Origin: Aphrocallistes beatrix
Taxonomy: Eukaryota; Porifera; Hexactinellida; Sceptrulophora; Aphrocallistidae
Reading direction: 5' to 3'
DNA: 64,000 bases
Assembly: GCA_963281255.1 (NCBI GenBank)
Contig: OY725491.1
Coordinates: 1,922,001-1,986,000, forward strand
Shown here: one piece after another, positions 61,701 through 64,000 of the stretch
Position numbering within the stretch: position 1 is the stretch's first letter
Layout of the letters: the number at the start of each line of letters is the position of its first letter
The notes under the pieces: model-generated
Databases searched by the model: none
Seen by the model: the letters and a program-made list of their open reading frames with translations, nothing else
Told to the model about the DNA's origin: nothing
Translations under genes and position numbers: made by a program

Positions 61701-62864
61701 TAGTTATTTTAATGAATTGATTCATATAATACTAGTGCAGTTTCTTAAAAATGCCCCACTGCCATCGATGAGATACGCCCGGCCGTATGTATGCATATGT
61801 ATGTACGGCGCGCTACTGCGATATCTAACAGTCCGATCTTTACTACTAAATTTCGCATATAGAATTTCTTTATGGTATAGTGTGCACTGTCAATATTTTT
61901 CGTGAGATTCCATCACTTCTGGTTTGTATAAGTGTATATTCATATTTCAAAAACTCCACTACAAAGCTTTGTACAAAAATATAAATAAGATCTCAATGAC
62001 TATAGTAAGATAAATCATTATATAGAGTTCGATTTTCGCACTTTGAAAGTAATAATGTGAATATACGTATATATTAGTTATTAATGTATACAAGCCCGCT
62101 TCACTTACTTGCACTGCTGGCGAACACTTTGTGTCCGCCAGAGGACACAAAGTTTTCGCCAGTCGCGCAGTGCAAGCAAGTGAAGCACAATTATGACGCT
62201 ACATAGATATTCATTGTTATTAATACTTCAAAGCCACAACTTATATTTGATATCTTAACTGTGTAATAGTATATGGCAATAAAAAAGATTATGTTCATAT
62301 TTTCACACCTTTATATACATATTTTCGCACCATTTGATGAATTTTGAAAATATTGCTAGAGACTAGCTTCCAACAGGTGACATGGGGTTTTAGGGGTGTA
62401 AATTTCGAATATCATATTTTCGAGTAAATTTTATAATTTGTTTAGTTTTGTTTGCATTAGATACATTAAGTAAACAAATCTCAAAAATATGCTAGAAACT
62501 TGCTTTCAACGGTTGACATGGGGTTTTATACCTGCCTATACAATACGGATATTTATTTTTATTTGTCCCTATTTTTGTGTGAAAAATTTATATATGACAT
62601 ATTAGAAACCCCTGATGAAGCAAAATAATATAAGAAACTTATTGGAAGTGTTAAAAAGGCATGGTCAAGAATTGGACAAGAAGTGATCCTCAAAGGGCGT
62701 TTGGATATGAAGCAGCATGTAGTATATGATATAACAGACGCTACACCTCTGGCATATCTGATTCCTTCTACAAGAGAAGAGGGGTTATTAATCACAGCGC
62801 TTACTGACTATTTGGTAAGAGTTCACAATTCTTTTGTTGAAGAATATAAAAGCATTATGAATGG
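16361..62864 (+). CDS. RNF213: RNF213-like (mysterin) giant AAA ATPase / ubiquitin ligase gene, 19 exons seen, 3' end outside window
   Basis: RNF213 is a cytosolic giant with an N-terminal arm, a dynein-like ring of six AAA modules and a C-terminal ubiquitin-transfer region. In vertebrates it acts in antimicrobial ubiquitylation and lipid-droplet biology. Here 19 exons align in order with that architecture from the N-terminal CxxC zinc motif to the region about 200 residues before the C-terminus. Together they total about 4,540 codons, against 5,207 in the human protein. Borders are GT-AG and phases match at all but one junction (exon 6/7). The exons are 16361-27210 (split by mariner), 27289-27442, 28574-29035, 30434-30672, 31595-32010, 32122-32233, 33697-33799, 43752-43840, 43914-44168, 47436-47544, 48326-48742, 49540-49665, 51241-51339, 51596-51955, 52478-52647, 52709-52980, 53421-53586, 61389-61690 and 62606-62864. 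The RING finger is absent and the RZ finger is present. This copy has a mariner insertion, a frameshift and a nonsense codon, so it may not make a full protein. Confidence 0.93.
16788..18126 (-). mobile_element. mariner transposon inserted in coding exon 1
   Basis: 1,339 bp with inverted ends 'ctacgggcgttcaataagtt' and the exact complement at the right, flanked by a TA duplication (16786-16787 and 18127-18128). Size, TA target and encoded protein are all typical of mariner (DD34D). If the element and one TA are removed, the two sides of the host exon join in one frame, and the join falls inside a conserved stretch of RNF213. So this is an insertion into coding sequence and not an intron. The transposase inside is broken. 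Confidence 0.95.
17030..17953 (-). pseudogene. Broken mariner transposase
   Basis: Read leftwards: an HTH region at about 17500-17950 spread over two frames, then TGDETW (first catalytic Asp, about 17450), LLHDNARPHKT (second Asp, about 17150) and YSPDLAPCD (third Asp, about 17080), as expected for DD34D mariners. At least two frameshifts separate the N-terminal pieces (near 17780 and 17550). An in-frame stop follows VPKG near 17266, so no active enzyme can be made. It belongs to the mariner family generally; I did not assign a subfamily. Confidence 0.9.
18129..26449 (+). CDS. RNF213: RNF213-like exon 1, part b: stalk and AAA core
   Basis: About 2,770 uninterrupted codons. After the mariner the frame resumes with RYYLFMKDG, the end of the CBM20-like domain. 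A long helical stalk region follows. AAA2 has a Walker-A-like motif ESVGAGKS at about 22540-22565. AAA3 has Walker A GETGCGKT (about 23727-23750) and Walker B LFFDEAN (about 23917-23937). AAA4 has Walker A GKPGSSKS (about 24999-25022) and Walker B VVLDEVG (about 25217-25237). FRCNIPVVIMG, FVSLRDVERAM and CRVHDTFKLIVI are closely shared with vertebrate RNF213. An ATG at 18053, inside the mariner end, could start an N-truncated protein in this frame. The frame ends at TAA 26450-26452 because of a frameshift. Confidence 0.95.
26446..27210 (+). CDS. RNF213: RNF213-like exon 1, part c: after the frameshift
   Basis: In the next frame the protein continues without a gap (from FDVIKSQYPEW onwards, then LEESKLMLLKITSIDAI). 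It includes the conserved LIQCVKGVGNAYLIA region and FCGGHWDTIHIDDI, matching the region after AAA4 in RNF213. The shift falls at a run of four T (26442-26445), where one more T would restore the frame. No intron fits: the nearest GT to AG pair is about 22 bp. The exon ends at 27210 with donor GTGAGT after RPE, in phase 0. Confidence 0.9.
27289..27442 (+). CDS. RNF213: RNF213-like exon 2
   Basis: Follows a 78-bp intron (GTGAGT...TTTATAG) whose own reading frame ends in a TAG at the acceptor. It encodes a short helical piece including LSKLKHCLQSAGSRLDD, matching the human segment around a Leu-rich helix with CVQSAVG. It ends ...MTFLG|GTAAAG in phase 1, which fits the next exon. Confidence 0.85.
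28574..29035 (+). CDS. RNF213: RNF213-like exon 3
   Basis: Acceptor CTTATTTAG at 28573; the split codon with exon 2 gives Glu. It contains SGTFRKAVN and LIALLDRDGNLML, the latter nearly identical to the vertebrate SFIDRDGNLELL motif, and ends near SFPFSWIINQM (NVPFSWKIKDY in human). Donor GTTAGT at 29036, phase 1. The 1.1-kb upstream intron 27443-28573 holds no recognised repeat or gene. Confidence 0.9.
30434..30672 (+). CDS. RNF213: RNF213-like exon 4
   Basis: Acceptor CTTTTGTAG. Encodes FEEIFNETYMGKHINN and NLHCYLNDFICMNM, matching the human FVDIFQQTPLG...LLQCYLKDFILLTM segment of the helical region upstream of the E3 module. Starts in phase 1 and ends in phase 0 with donor GTTAGT. The intron before it contains a HINE hairpin scrap (29977-30049). 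Confidence 0.85.
31595..32010 (+). CDS. RNF213: RNF213-like exon 5
   Basis: Acceptor TTAATAG at 31594, phase 0. About 138 codons, helical, with a CSICSHKNE motif that superficially looks like half of a RING but lacks further ligands. Its place in the order corresponds to the human segment after the CTRKLKAA region. Conservation is weaker than in neighbouring exons. Donor GTATGT at 32011, phase 2. Confidence 0.75.
32122..32233 (+). CDS. RNF213: RNF213-like exon 6 (less certain borders)
   Basis: Only one frame is open from the acceptor GAATAG (32116-32121) to the donor GTGAAA at 32234. It encodes SFWTEFMKTIDGTNKALK and then LLIRLWLNTQPLYIDSIFK. The phase matches exon 5 exactly. It ends in phase 0, but the next recognisable exon needs phase 2. 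So a tiny exon, a different border or an indel is missing between them. Confidence 0.6.
32490..32810. repeat. Family-B repeat in intron 6
   Basis: Contains 'ggtgtgaaaatatgtatacg', 'ttgtatagaaaaggtg', 'gcagaggtgtgaaaatttcgc' and the border phrase 'atcctagcgttttaatatataag'. It is the same family as 55577-56125, in the opposite order. Confidence 0.6.
32913..33325. mobile_element. hAT-type MITE with 8-bp duplication
   Basis: 413 bp with inverted ends 'cagtggtgttttgg' and 'ggcaaaacaccgctg', flanked by the identical 8-bp sequence tatataac (32905-32912 and 33326-33333). CAG...CTG ends and an 8-bp duplication are the hAT signature. Very G/C-homopolymeric internally (a run of about 13 G at 32924). 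No transposase. Confidence 0.88.
33511..33605. repeat. (ATATA)n pentanucleotide microsatellite
   Basis: About 19 tandem 5-bp units, decaying into ATATC variants to about 33620. It lies in the intron just upstream of exon 7. Confidence 0.95.
33697..33799 (+). CDS. RNF213: RNF213-like exon 7
   Basis: Good acceptor CCTTTTTATAG and donor CAG|GTAAGA. The one open frame encodes NKWNRIKVIQLFISSCI and then LGFELKMKEKTVHKMIQ, matching the human QWSRIFSTALFVEHVLL segment that precedes the RING. It needs one base to complete a codon from the previous exon, which does not fit exon 6 as drawn. It ends in phase 0, fitting exon 8. Confidence 0.75.
34601..35138 (-). repeat. HINE-like repeat, full copy in intron 7
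   Basis: Same order of blocks as 11905-12441, from the hairpin block (slightly truncated at its edge) to (TA)n and 'cgagttttaatagtaagga'. It is one of the best-preserved copies. Confidence 0.85.
35230..35415. mobile_element. pogo-like MITE (CAGTCGACTCCGCTTAAT family), best copy
   Basis: 186 bp, inverted ends 'cagtcgactccgcttaatag' and 'attaagcggagtcgactg'. The interior contains further inverted repeats of the 'gattaagcgg' phrase. It is a sister of 2388-2574 and 51418-51563. Confidence 0.85.
36153..36547 (-). pseudogene. Ty3/gypsy-type integrase core, C-terminal part, broken
   Basis: Minus-strand translation shows HGVPNIMLTDQ (second catalytic Asp), then LCHDLGITKRHTT and NGMTERH (catalytic Glu), the order of a retrotransposon integrase core. 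Stops interrupt it. The N-terminal part of the same core lies 5 kb away at 41600-41780, because a hAT element with nested cargo separates them. Confidence 0.8.
36678..37223 (-). repeat. HINE-like repeat, full copy inside the hAT MITE
   Basis: Starts CAAGCGCGC and ends 'aatagtaagga'. A facing TCCTTACTATTAAAACTCG terminus of another copy follows at 37252, so two HINE starts face each other across about 28 bp. Confidence 0.85.
37284..39762. mobile_element. P-like element, 2.48 kb, no THAP frame seen
   Basis: Inverted ends begin 'catagcattctaatacacta' and stay similar for roughly 80 bp through 'ggcaatggcgcagacc'. They are flanked by the 7-bp duplication gtgtatc (37277-37283 and 39763-39769). It contains a pogo-like MITE at 38508-38688 and a short minus-strand frame at 39227-39469 of unknown identity. 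It is grouped with the THAP-coding element at 44483 by CATAGC/CATGGC ends and duplication length; internal homology is not evident. Confidence 0.75.
38508..38688. mobile_element. pogo-like MITE (CAGTCAGGGTCG family)
   Basis: 181 bp with ends 'cagtcagggtcgcttattg' and 'ataaacgaccctgactg', flanked by TA on both sides. It contains repeats of 'gttcataataa'. It lies inside the P-like element. Confidence 0.85.
39890..41461 (+). repeat. HINE-like repeat, near-full copy split by a foldback P-like element
   Basis: Body from 'ctgtaacgaattgattgaag' to 40123, then resuming at 41198 to the hairpin end '...gcaagcgaagcgcgcg'. The interruption is the 1,067-bp element at 40124-41190. Confidence 0.82.
40124..41190. 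mobile_element. P-like foldback element, ~0.5-kb arms
   Basis: Ends 'catagcctactctaataatg' and its complement; the arms pair almost throughout (40124-40620 with 40680-41190). Flanked by the 7-bp duplication gtgtata (40117-40123 and 41191-41197). No coding. It shares internal sequence with 5280-5480 and 8417-8700. Confidence 0.88.
41600..41906 (-). pseudogene. Ty3/gypsy-type integrase, N-terminal part of core, broken
   Basis: Minus-strand frame with GGYKYFLLIVELFSHYFEVF and FPLKEQIATSIVNAFME, matching the start of an integrase core (usually VDxFSRY; here the Asp position reads Glu). Just upstream in the same frame is FQTDNGGEF, a second-Asp motif that normally comes after this segment. So two integrase pieces appear fused out of order, or two copies overlap. 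Confidence 0.7.
42545..42975 (+). repeat. HINE-like repeat, partial copy
   Basis: Body from 'ggcatgtgggagtctttt' to a hairpin end cut short at 'cagccgcgcagcc'. More diverged than most copies (for example 'attactattacgttattatg'). Confidence 0.75.
43752..43840 (+). CDS. RNF213: RNF213-like exon 8 (just before the missing RING)
   Basis: Acceptor TCTTTTTAG at 43751, phase 0. Encodes NIEECADFSSVQVICVLEV and then LTKNLKSIERG, matching the human helix FEAVMRTLCECKETASK that directly precedes the RING finger. Donor GTAAGA at 43841, phase 2. The two Cys are too far apart and unpaired to be RING ligands. Confidence 0.82.
43914..44168 (+). CDS. RNF213: RNF213-like exon 9 (just after the missing RING)
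   Basis: Acceptor TTTTTTTTCTTAG at 43913; the single first base completes the codon left by exon 8. Encodes TIREKYKIQATRFFINILV and DVTFKSP..., matching the human REAIEKHARFRQMCNSFFVDL segment that directly follows the RING. It continues through LVVQLLSYVKF to FGVFLLQLLIRH. Donor GTATTA, phase 2. The 73-bp intron between exons 8 and 9 cannot hold a RING. Confidence 0.88.
45324..45507. mobile_element. pogo-like MITE (CAGTAGAACTCGGTTAGTAC family)
   Basis: 184 bp, ends 'cagtagaactcggttagtac' and 'gtactaactgagttctactg', TA on both sides. The same phrase is echoed at 49980-50000 ('tatccgtaagtacg') as a remnant. Confidence 0.88.
45729..46625 (-). CDS. THAP-domain transposase-like protein (P-like element), broken by one stop
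   Basis: Starts at ATG 46623-46625. N-terminal C2CH THAP zinc finger: SCSAPGC, a later CVKHF pair about 45 residues on, and an AVPVFLP motif like the AVPTIF box closing THAP domains. A basic patch (AAKRSRRS) follows. The first frame is 223 codons to TGA at 45954-45956. The same frame reopens at once with ATG for another 74 codons. The bulk of a P transposase (RNase H-like core) is not evident, so the protein is degenerate or its exons are spliced. It belongs to the mobile element and not to the host gene. Confidence 0.78.
47436..47544 (+). CDS. RNF213: RNF213-like exon 10
   Basis: Acceptor TTTCACTTAG at 47435; one base completes an Arg codon with exon 9. Encodes KEVIGKPINKLLKEIQIF and then PDPNVMKNILSIIVSSIE, matching the human DYIQEYLTLLKKKAF...LEDSILE helix. 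Donor GAG|GTAAGT, phase 0. Confidence 0.85.
47973..48110 (-). repeat. HINE-like repeat, truncated hairpin end
   Basis: CAAGCGCGC hairpin block and 'gagatatcatctctaaatatg', then broken off. It is inserted next to a family-B border ('aattctagcgttttaatata'), in intron 10. Confidence 0.75.
48326..48742 (+). CDS. RNF213: RNF213-like exon 11
   Basis: Acceptor TTTTTTCTTTAG at 48325, phase 0. 139 codons: DSLHRQFIELDSFNDKIK, then LLECIGTLRFLSLCISPWI and helices to NKTHECFWIFESMTNINE, matching the human segment from EYLQEVARIRLCLDRAADFL through QWVFPKDVV. Donor is the weak GTTGGT at 48743, chosen because phase 0 is needed by exon 12. Confidence 0.87.
49540..49665 (+). CDS. RNF213: RNF213-like exon 12
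   Basis: 42 codons in a frame other than the longest open one here: ILVIPDYFLIYGEAYIQMQ, then KKDTALQYFQNKN. It matches the human RYLVYGDEYKALRDAVAKAV segment. Acceptor ATACTTTAG, donor AAT|GTAAGA, phase 0 at both ends, fitting exons 11 and 13. Confidence 0.87.
49666..51240. other. Intron 12 with a hAT element
   Basis: Besides the hAT element at 50017-51084, 49666-50008 and 51085-51240 are AT-rich spacer with the acceptor tract of exon 13 at the end. No other gene is seen. Confidence 0.7.
50017..51084. mobile_element. hAT-type non-autonomous element, 8-bp duplication
   Basis: Ends 'caggggtgctcaac' and 'gtttgaggacccttg' with 'gggccac' subterminal repeats on both sides, flanked by tactaaag (50009-50016 and 51085-51092). 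1,068 bp. The interior includes a Tc1-like fragment from 50144 ('caggatggctcataagttct') related to 14154. No hAT transposase. Confidence 0.87.
51241..51339 (+). CDS. RNF213: RNF213-like exon 13
   Basis: Acceptor ATTTTTACAG. 33 codons: ELSKQEMECLLYSFFQIAI and ETFTAPEQGKTLEE, matching human QQSAYFLLTLFREVAILYR...PTPEQ. Weak donor GTTGGA at 51340; phase 0 on both sides. Confidence 0.86.
51418..51563. mobile_element. pogo-like MITE (CAGTCGACTCCGCTTAAT family), short copy
   Basis: Inverted ends 'cggtcgactccgcttatta' and 'agctagtcgactg', internally deleted relative to 35230-35415. Lies in intron 13 just before the acceptor of exon 14. Confidence 0.8.
51596..51955 (+). CDS. RNF213: RNF213-like exon 14, with first half of the RZ finger
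   Basis: Acceptor TATCTTTAG, phase 0. 120 codons ending in GNWYKCPNGHPYFIGE. CPNGHP carries the first Cys (51923-51925) and the His (51935-51937) of the RZ zinc finger, the unit shown in vertebrate RNF213 to be needed for RING-independent ubiquitin transfer. Donor GTAAGT at 51956, phase 0. Upstream helices match the human ISRFATSLVDNSVPLL to ALAQARRWKGL region. Confidence 0.93.
52478..52647 (+). CDS. RNF213: RNF213-like exon 15, second half of the RZ finger
   Basis: Acceptor TACTTTTTAG, phase 0. Begins CGRPYATSKCLDCGKTIGG, supplying the remaining ligands (Cys codons at 52478, 52505 and 52514), so the RZ finger is complete. Then LYHLLEADNTQLDRSKY to GYILGMPKDSYLTGER, matching the human GGIDHKPRDGFHLV...GHVLGNP segment. 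Donor GTAATT, phase 2. Confidence 0.93.
52709..52980 (+). CDS. RNF213: RNF213-like exon 16
   Basis: After a 61-bp intron. SLSPAALKVLRALIHSTF ... FYQHLDNDIRDLAKLTGKG and EEAIFMVHLIIKSIMQ, very close to human PPVVFLLIRLLTHLALLL...HILKDLEQLAKMLG...VVHLVLRRLL. Donor CAT|GTGAGT, phase 1. Confidence 0.92.
53421..53586 (+). CDS. RNF213: RNF213-like exon 17
   Basis: Acceptor GTTGATTTAG. DTSRDKWEKEFDRKCIQPTL matches human LSTKEMRNNWEKEIAAVISPEL. It ends at NNPLM plus a split Arg codon. Donor ATGAG|GTGAGG, phase 2, which fits exon 18 across a 7.8-kb intron. Confidence 0.9.
53826..54581. mobile_element. Tc1-like MITE with a pogo-like MITE inside
   Basis: Ends 'cagttaccagacaaaagtat' and 'atacttttgtactgatag'; sister of 15145-15620. 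At 54261-54533 it is split by a TA-flanked element with ends 'cagtacaccctcgatagtcc' and 'gcgaaggtgtactg', a relative of 6115-6440. Confidence 0.8.
54630..55083 (-). repeat. HINE-like repeat, most of body
   Basis: From the hairpin block through to 'ccacatgccaaaaatca', where it stops without the TC end. The flanking sequence beyond 55090 is Penelope-like. Confidence 0.8.
55098..55525 (-). pseudogene. Penelope-like element fragment, GIY-YIG-type endonuclease
   Basis: Minus-strand frames give VYVLHHPYVGKTVYIGQTGA followed by an Arg-rich segment, the pattern of a GIY-YIG nuclease core. It is preceded by a CKACCRVCIAYD-like Cys-rich stretch. Further CGSFFHQNCKK-type sequence appears in another frame, so at least one frameshift is present. 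GIY-YIG nucleases at the C-terminus are typical of Penelope-like retroelements. Confidence 0.6.
55577..56125. repeat. Family-B repeat, longest copy
   Basis: Starts 'cttatatattaaaatgctag' and contains 'gtccgaattgattgaagaat', 'gaaattttcacacctctgc', 'atgtttgatatcttaaatg' and 'acatttgtttacatagatac'. It ends next to the GGTCC minisatellite. The TATTAAAA-type start recalls Helitron 5' ends, as in the HINE family, but a hairpin end is not evident. Confidence 0.65.
56195..58190. repeat. GGTCC/GGACC minisatellite locus 2, with inverted blocks
   Basis: 56205-56560 holds about ten units of roughly 31 bp of the 'ggaccatttttttcaggg' type. 57190-57480 holds about nine units in the opposite orientation. 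58050-58180 has a few more. The 630-bp spacer matches 3360-3800 of locus 1, and 57590-57960 matches 2755-3110, so the two loci share the same modules in a different order. Confidence 0.87.
58190..58345 (-). pseudogene. Penelope-like reverse transcriptase fragment
   Basis: Minus-strand frame with LTKIYTYDIQEFYTSVPHQ and LILEAF, matching the conserved RT block with the 'D.. .LYT.IPH' signature of Penelope-like elements. It is only about 45 codons long. It is separated from the endonuclease fragment at 55098 by other repeats, and it need not come from the same copy. Confidence 0.6.
58404..58842 (-). repeat. HINE terminus followed by another HINE copy
   Basis: 58404-58430 is the 'cgagttttaatagtaaggat' end of one copy. 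After a TA run, a new copy starts at 58445 (CAAGCGCGC) and runs to 'gatgagccgac' at 58842. The sequence then switches to a repeat shared with 63877-64000. Confidence 0.8.
58849..59140. repeat. Repeat shared with the right edge of the window
   Basis: 'aagatcagtcgatacgctc' through 'accatatatgggaaggtgtt' (58849-58970) recurs at 63877-64000. Its distal part ('tgtgatgccaaatgtacc', 'cagcctacgctaatttta') recurs inverted at 5500-5612. Both direct copies abut a HINE break point. Identity unknown. Confidence 0.65.
59203..59601. mobile_element. pogo/Tigger-like MITE with internal repeats
   Basis: Ends 'cagtgaaacctccataatcc' and 'ggattacggaggttccactg', flanked by TA. About six internal copies of the 'tgtcggattat' phrase alternate in orientation. 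It sits inside the partial HINE copy that resumes at 59605. Confidence 0.88.
59605..59934 (+). repeat. HINE-like repeat, partial inverted copy
   Basis: Body from 'cgactataaccagccatttt' to the hairpin end '...cgcgcagcgcaagcg'. Next to it (59940-60130) is a family-B copy with 'gtgtgaaaatatgtatat' and 'gtggctttgaagtattaat'. Confidence 0.75.
60130..60520 (-). pseudogene. Tc1/mariner-type transposase, N-terminal HTH region only
   Basis: Minus-strand translation from ATG at about 60519: MNLSDYGLAMRSKAIGMIE, a TGA stop, then in the same frame an HTH-like stretch (KKEVTKRLNVGYRSVRIL), GRSGSPRVL, and RKIAKKLGRKGYIFSPTTV with FRDL. This is the paired HTH with a GRPR-like linker seen in Tc1-type transposases. 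No catalytic DDE part follows. Confidence 0.65.
60912..60990 (+). repeat. HINE hairpin-end scrap
   Basis: 'ccaggcgtccgcagggcttc' and '...gcaagcaagtgaaatgcg': the two hairpins of the family end only. Confidence 0.65.
61389..61690 (+). CDS. RNF213: RNF213-like exon 18
   Basis: Acceptor TTTGTATTTAG; one base completes an Arg codon with exon 17. LVYENDENRLDTKLPNFW, then LISLEHFSQNF, INKLLREGSSLFATRYLPD and IVKLQLRLGNRFGQ, matching human FLPHLPRKSVVHCSKIW...FLPEILALQRDLVKQF. Exon ends at 61690 (donor GTAGTA), phase 1. Confidence 0.9.
62090..62190. repeat. Back-to-back HINE hairpin ends
   Basis: A 100-bp near-palindrome made of two hairpin ends facing each other ('caagcccgcttcacttactt' and 'agtgcaagcaagtgaagc'). 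It has no element body. It lies in intron 18 next to family-B units (62210-62540). Confidence 0.75.
62606..62864 (+). CDS. RNF213: RNF213-like exon 19, with in-frame stop
   Basis: Acceptor ACATATTAG at 62605; two bases complete a Glu codon with exon 18. Frame: TPDEAK, TAA (62626-62628), YKKLIGSVKKAWSRIG, then DATPLAYLIPSTREEG and LLITALTDYLVRVHNSFVEEY, matching human GLCATALVSYLIRLHNEIVYAVEK. The stop falls inside the aligned segment. The alternative acceptor after it (62634) breaks the phase. Donor GTATGT at 62865, phase 2; the next exon is outside the window. Confidence 0.82.
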
Positions 62865-62924
62865 GTATGTTTTAAAACTTATTATCTATCTTATACCTGT
62901 TAAACTTCAATGTGTTTTATTCAT

Positions 62925-63151
62925 AGCATTCTAATACACTAAATATTAGACTGCATGTACCATGGATGGGTTAATGCCGTTCATGTAGATCTTGAAAGAT
63001 TGTGTTTAGCCAATTATATATGATATCATTCTAATATGCAACAATAGTAGGATCGGAATATGTTATTGACTATGTTAACCCAGTACATGGACTTCTAAAC
63101 TACCTGGACAGTCCACTCTATTTTGACTCTATACCAAGTTAGGCCAGTTTG
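62925..63151. other. Intron sequence with a CATAGC-type end
   Basis: 'catagcattctaatacacta' at about 62925 matches the first 20 bp of the P-like element at 37284, but no second end or duplication is visible before the HINE copies. No exon is recognised here. Confidence 0.5.
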
Positions 63152-63830
63152 TATCCTTACTATTAAAACTCGATTAATCTCTCTCTCTCTCTATATATAT
63201 ATATAAAGCTGATTTTTTGCATGTCGGAGTCTTTTGGCTATGGCTCCACTAGGTTCTGAGCTCAGAGCAAAATGTCGACTCATCATGGAATTATGACGTC
63301 ATTGTCACATTTTTAAAGTTAGGCAACACAGTTGTTCGAGCATAACTCATCNNNNNNNNNNNNNNNNNNNNNNNNNNNNNNNNNNNNNNNNNNNNNNNNN
63401 NNNNNNNNNNNNNNNNNNNNNNNNNNNNNNNNNNNNNNNNNNNNNNNNNNNNNNNNNNNNNNNNNNNNNNNNNNNNNNNNNNNNNNNNNNNNNNNNNNNN
63501 NNNNNNNNNNNNNNNNNNNNNNNNNNNNNNNNNNNNNNNNNNNNNNNNNNNTTATGCCCTAAAATGGCTGAGTTATGGTCGAAAAACTGAAATTTCTAAT
63601 TATAAAAAATGTGACAATGACGTCATAATTCCATGATGAGCCGACATTTTCGTCTGAGCTCAGAATTTACTGGAGCCATAGCCAAAAGACTTCCACATAC
63701 CAAAAATCAGCCTTCTGGGCTTGACAGTTTCTTCAATCAATTCGTTACAGATATATATATACTATATATACTATATATACGTATGTTATATATATTATAT
63801 AGATTAATCGAGTTTTAATAGTAAAGATAT
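63152..63830. repeat. Two inverted HINE copies with an assembly gap between
   Basis: 63156-63351 is a plus-oriented copy start (TCCTTACTATTAAAACTCG, a CT/TA microsatellite, body). 63552-63830 is the opposite orientation, ending 'cgagttttaatagtaaagat'. The two would fold on each other. Confidence 0.85.
63352..63551. other. Assembly gap, 200 N
   Basis: Exactly 200 undetermined bases, a conventional placeholder length, so the true size is unknown. It falls at the centre of an inverted repeat. Any open frame across it is meaningless. Confidence 0.99.
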
Positions 63831-64000
63831 ATGGAGGTGTGAAAACCTCGGAATCAAAAAGGTCAGACATAACTAAGATCAGTCGATACGCTCAAATGAC
63901 ACCTTTTGTATGACTTCCTATCCAACAATAGTACATTTGACATGTCTAACTCTAACCAATTACGAATTATGAACAGGATTACCATATATGGGAAGGTGTT
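63831..64000. repeat. Family-B phrase and the 58849 repeat
   Basis: 'ggaggtgtgaaaacctcgg' is followed from 63877 by a near copy of 58849-58970. No exon of the RNF213-like gene is seen before the window ends. Confidence 0.6.

Noticed and set aside
1938-62190. Repeated palindromes 'ggcggacac...gtgtccgcc' as a CRISPR array or regulatory operator
   Set aside because: They are dispersed in both orientations, attached to a longer transposon-like body, and have no regular spacing.
63332-63562. Open frame over the N run
   Set aside because: Artefact of undetermined bases.

Overview
The window is repeat-packed DNA from an invertebrate animal. It is AT-rich and has spliced genes with GT-AG introns, many DNA transposons, a tRNA-derived SINE, fragments of Penelope and Ty3/gypsy retroelements, and one 200-base assembly gap. 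I cannot place the species; a sponge, cnidarian or lophotrochozoan is possible, but nothing here decides it.

The only convincing host gene is a very large plus-strand gene from 16361 to beyond the right edge. It is a homologue of RNF213 (mysterin), the giant dynein-like AAA ATPase and ubiquitin ligase. I could place 19 exons by similarity, GT-AG borders and codon phase. The first is about 9.5 kb of coding sequence with no intron. The remaining 18 exons (about 90-460 bp) are spread over 36 kb of introns filled with transposons. The AAA Walker motifs and the RZ zinc finger are present. The classical RING finger is missing: the two exons that flank its usual position are joined in phase by a 73-bp intron. 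This copy also carries several lesions: a mariner element inside exon 1, a one-base frameshift near 26446, an in-frame TAA in exon 19, and one unresolved phase mismatch between exons 6 and 7. Either it is a recently broken allele or pseudogene, or some lesions are assembly errors.

Layout. 1-16360 is intergenic and made of repeats: GGTCC minisatellites, a hairpin-ended Helentron/HINE-like family, a 3.7-kb long-inverted-repeat element at 9572-13306, Tc1-like and pogo-like MITEs and a SINE. 16361-32233 holds exons 1-6, with mariner in exon 1 and short introns. 32234-43751 contains exon 7 and an intron with a nested stack of elements: a gypsy integrase split by a hAT MITE, itself filled with HINE copies, which are in turn split by two P-like elements. 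43752-53586 holds exons 8-17, with a THAP-encoding P-like element at 44483-46877 and a hAT element at 50017-51084. 53587-61388 is a repeat-filled intron with Penelope fragments, a second GGTCC block and MITEs. 61389-62864 holds exons 18-19, followed by inverted HINE copies around the gap.

The second theme is transposon biology. The HINE-like family gives a precise empty site and a head-to-tail tandem junction. The P-like family has CATAGC or CATGGC ends and 7-bp duplications, and it repeatedly landed on a GTGTAT-type sequence inside HINE copies.
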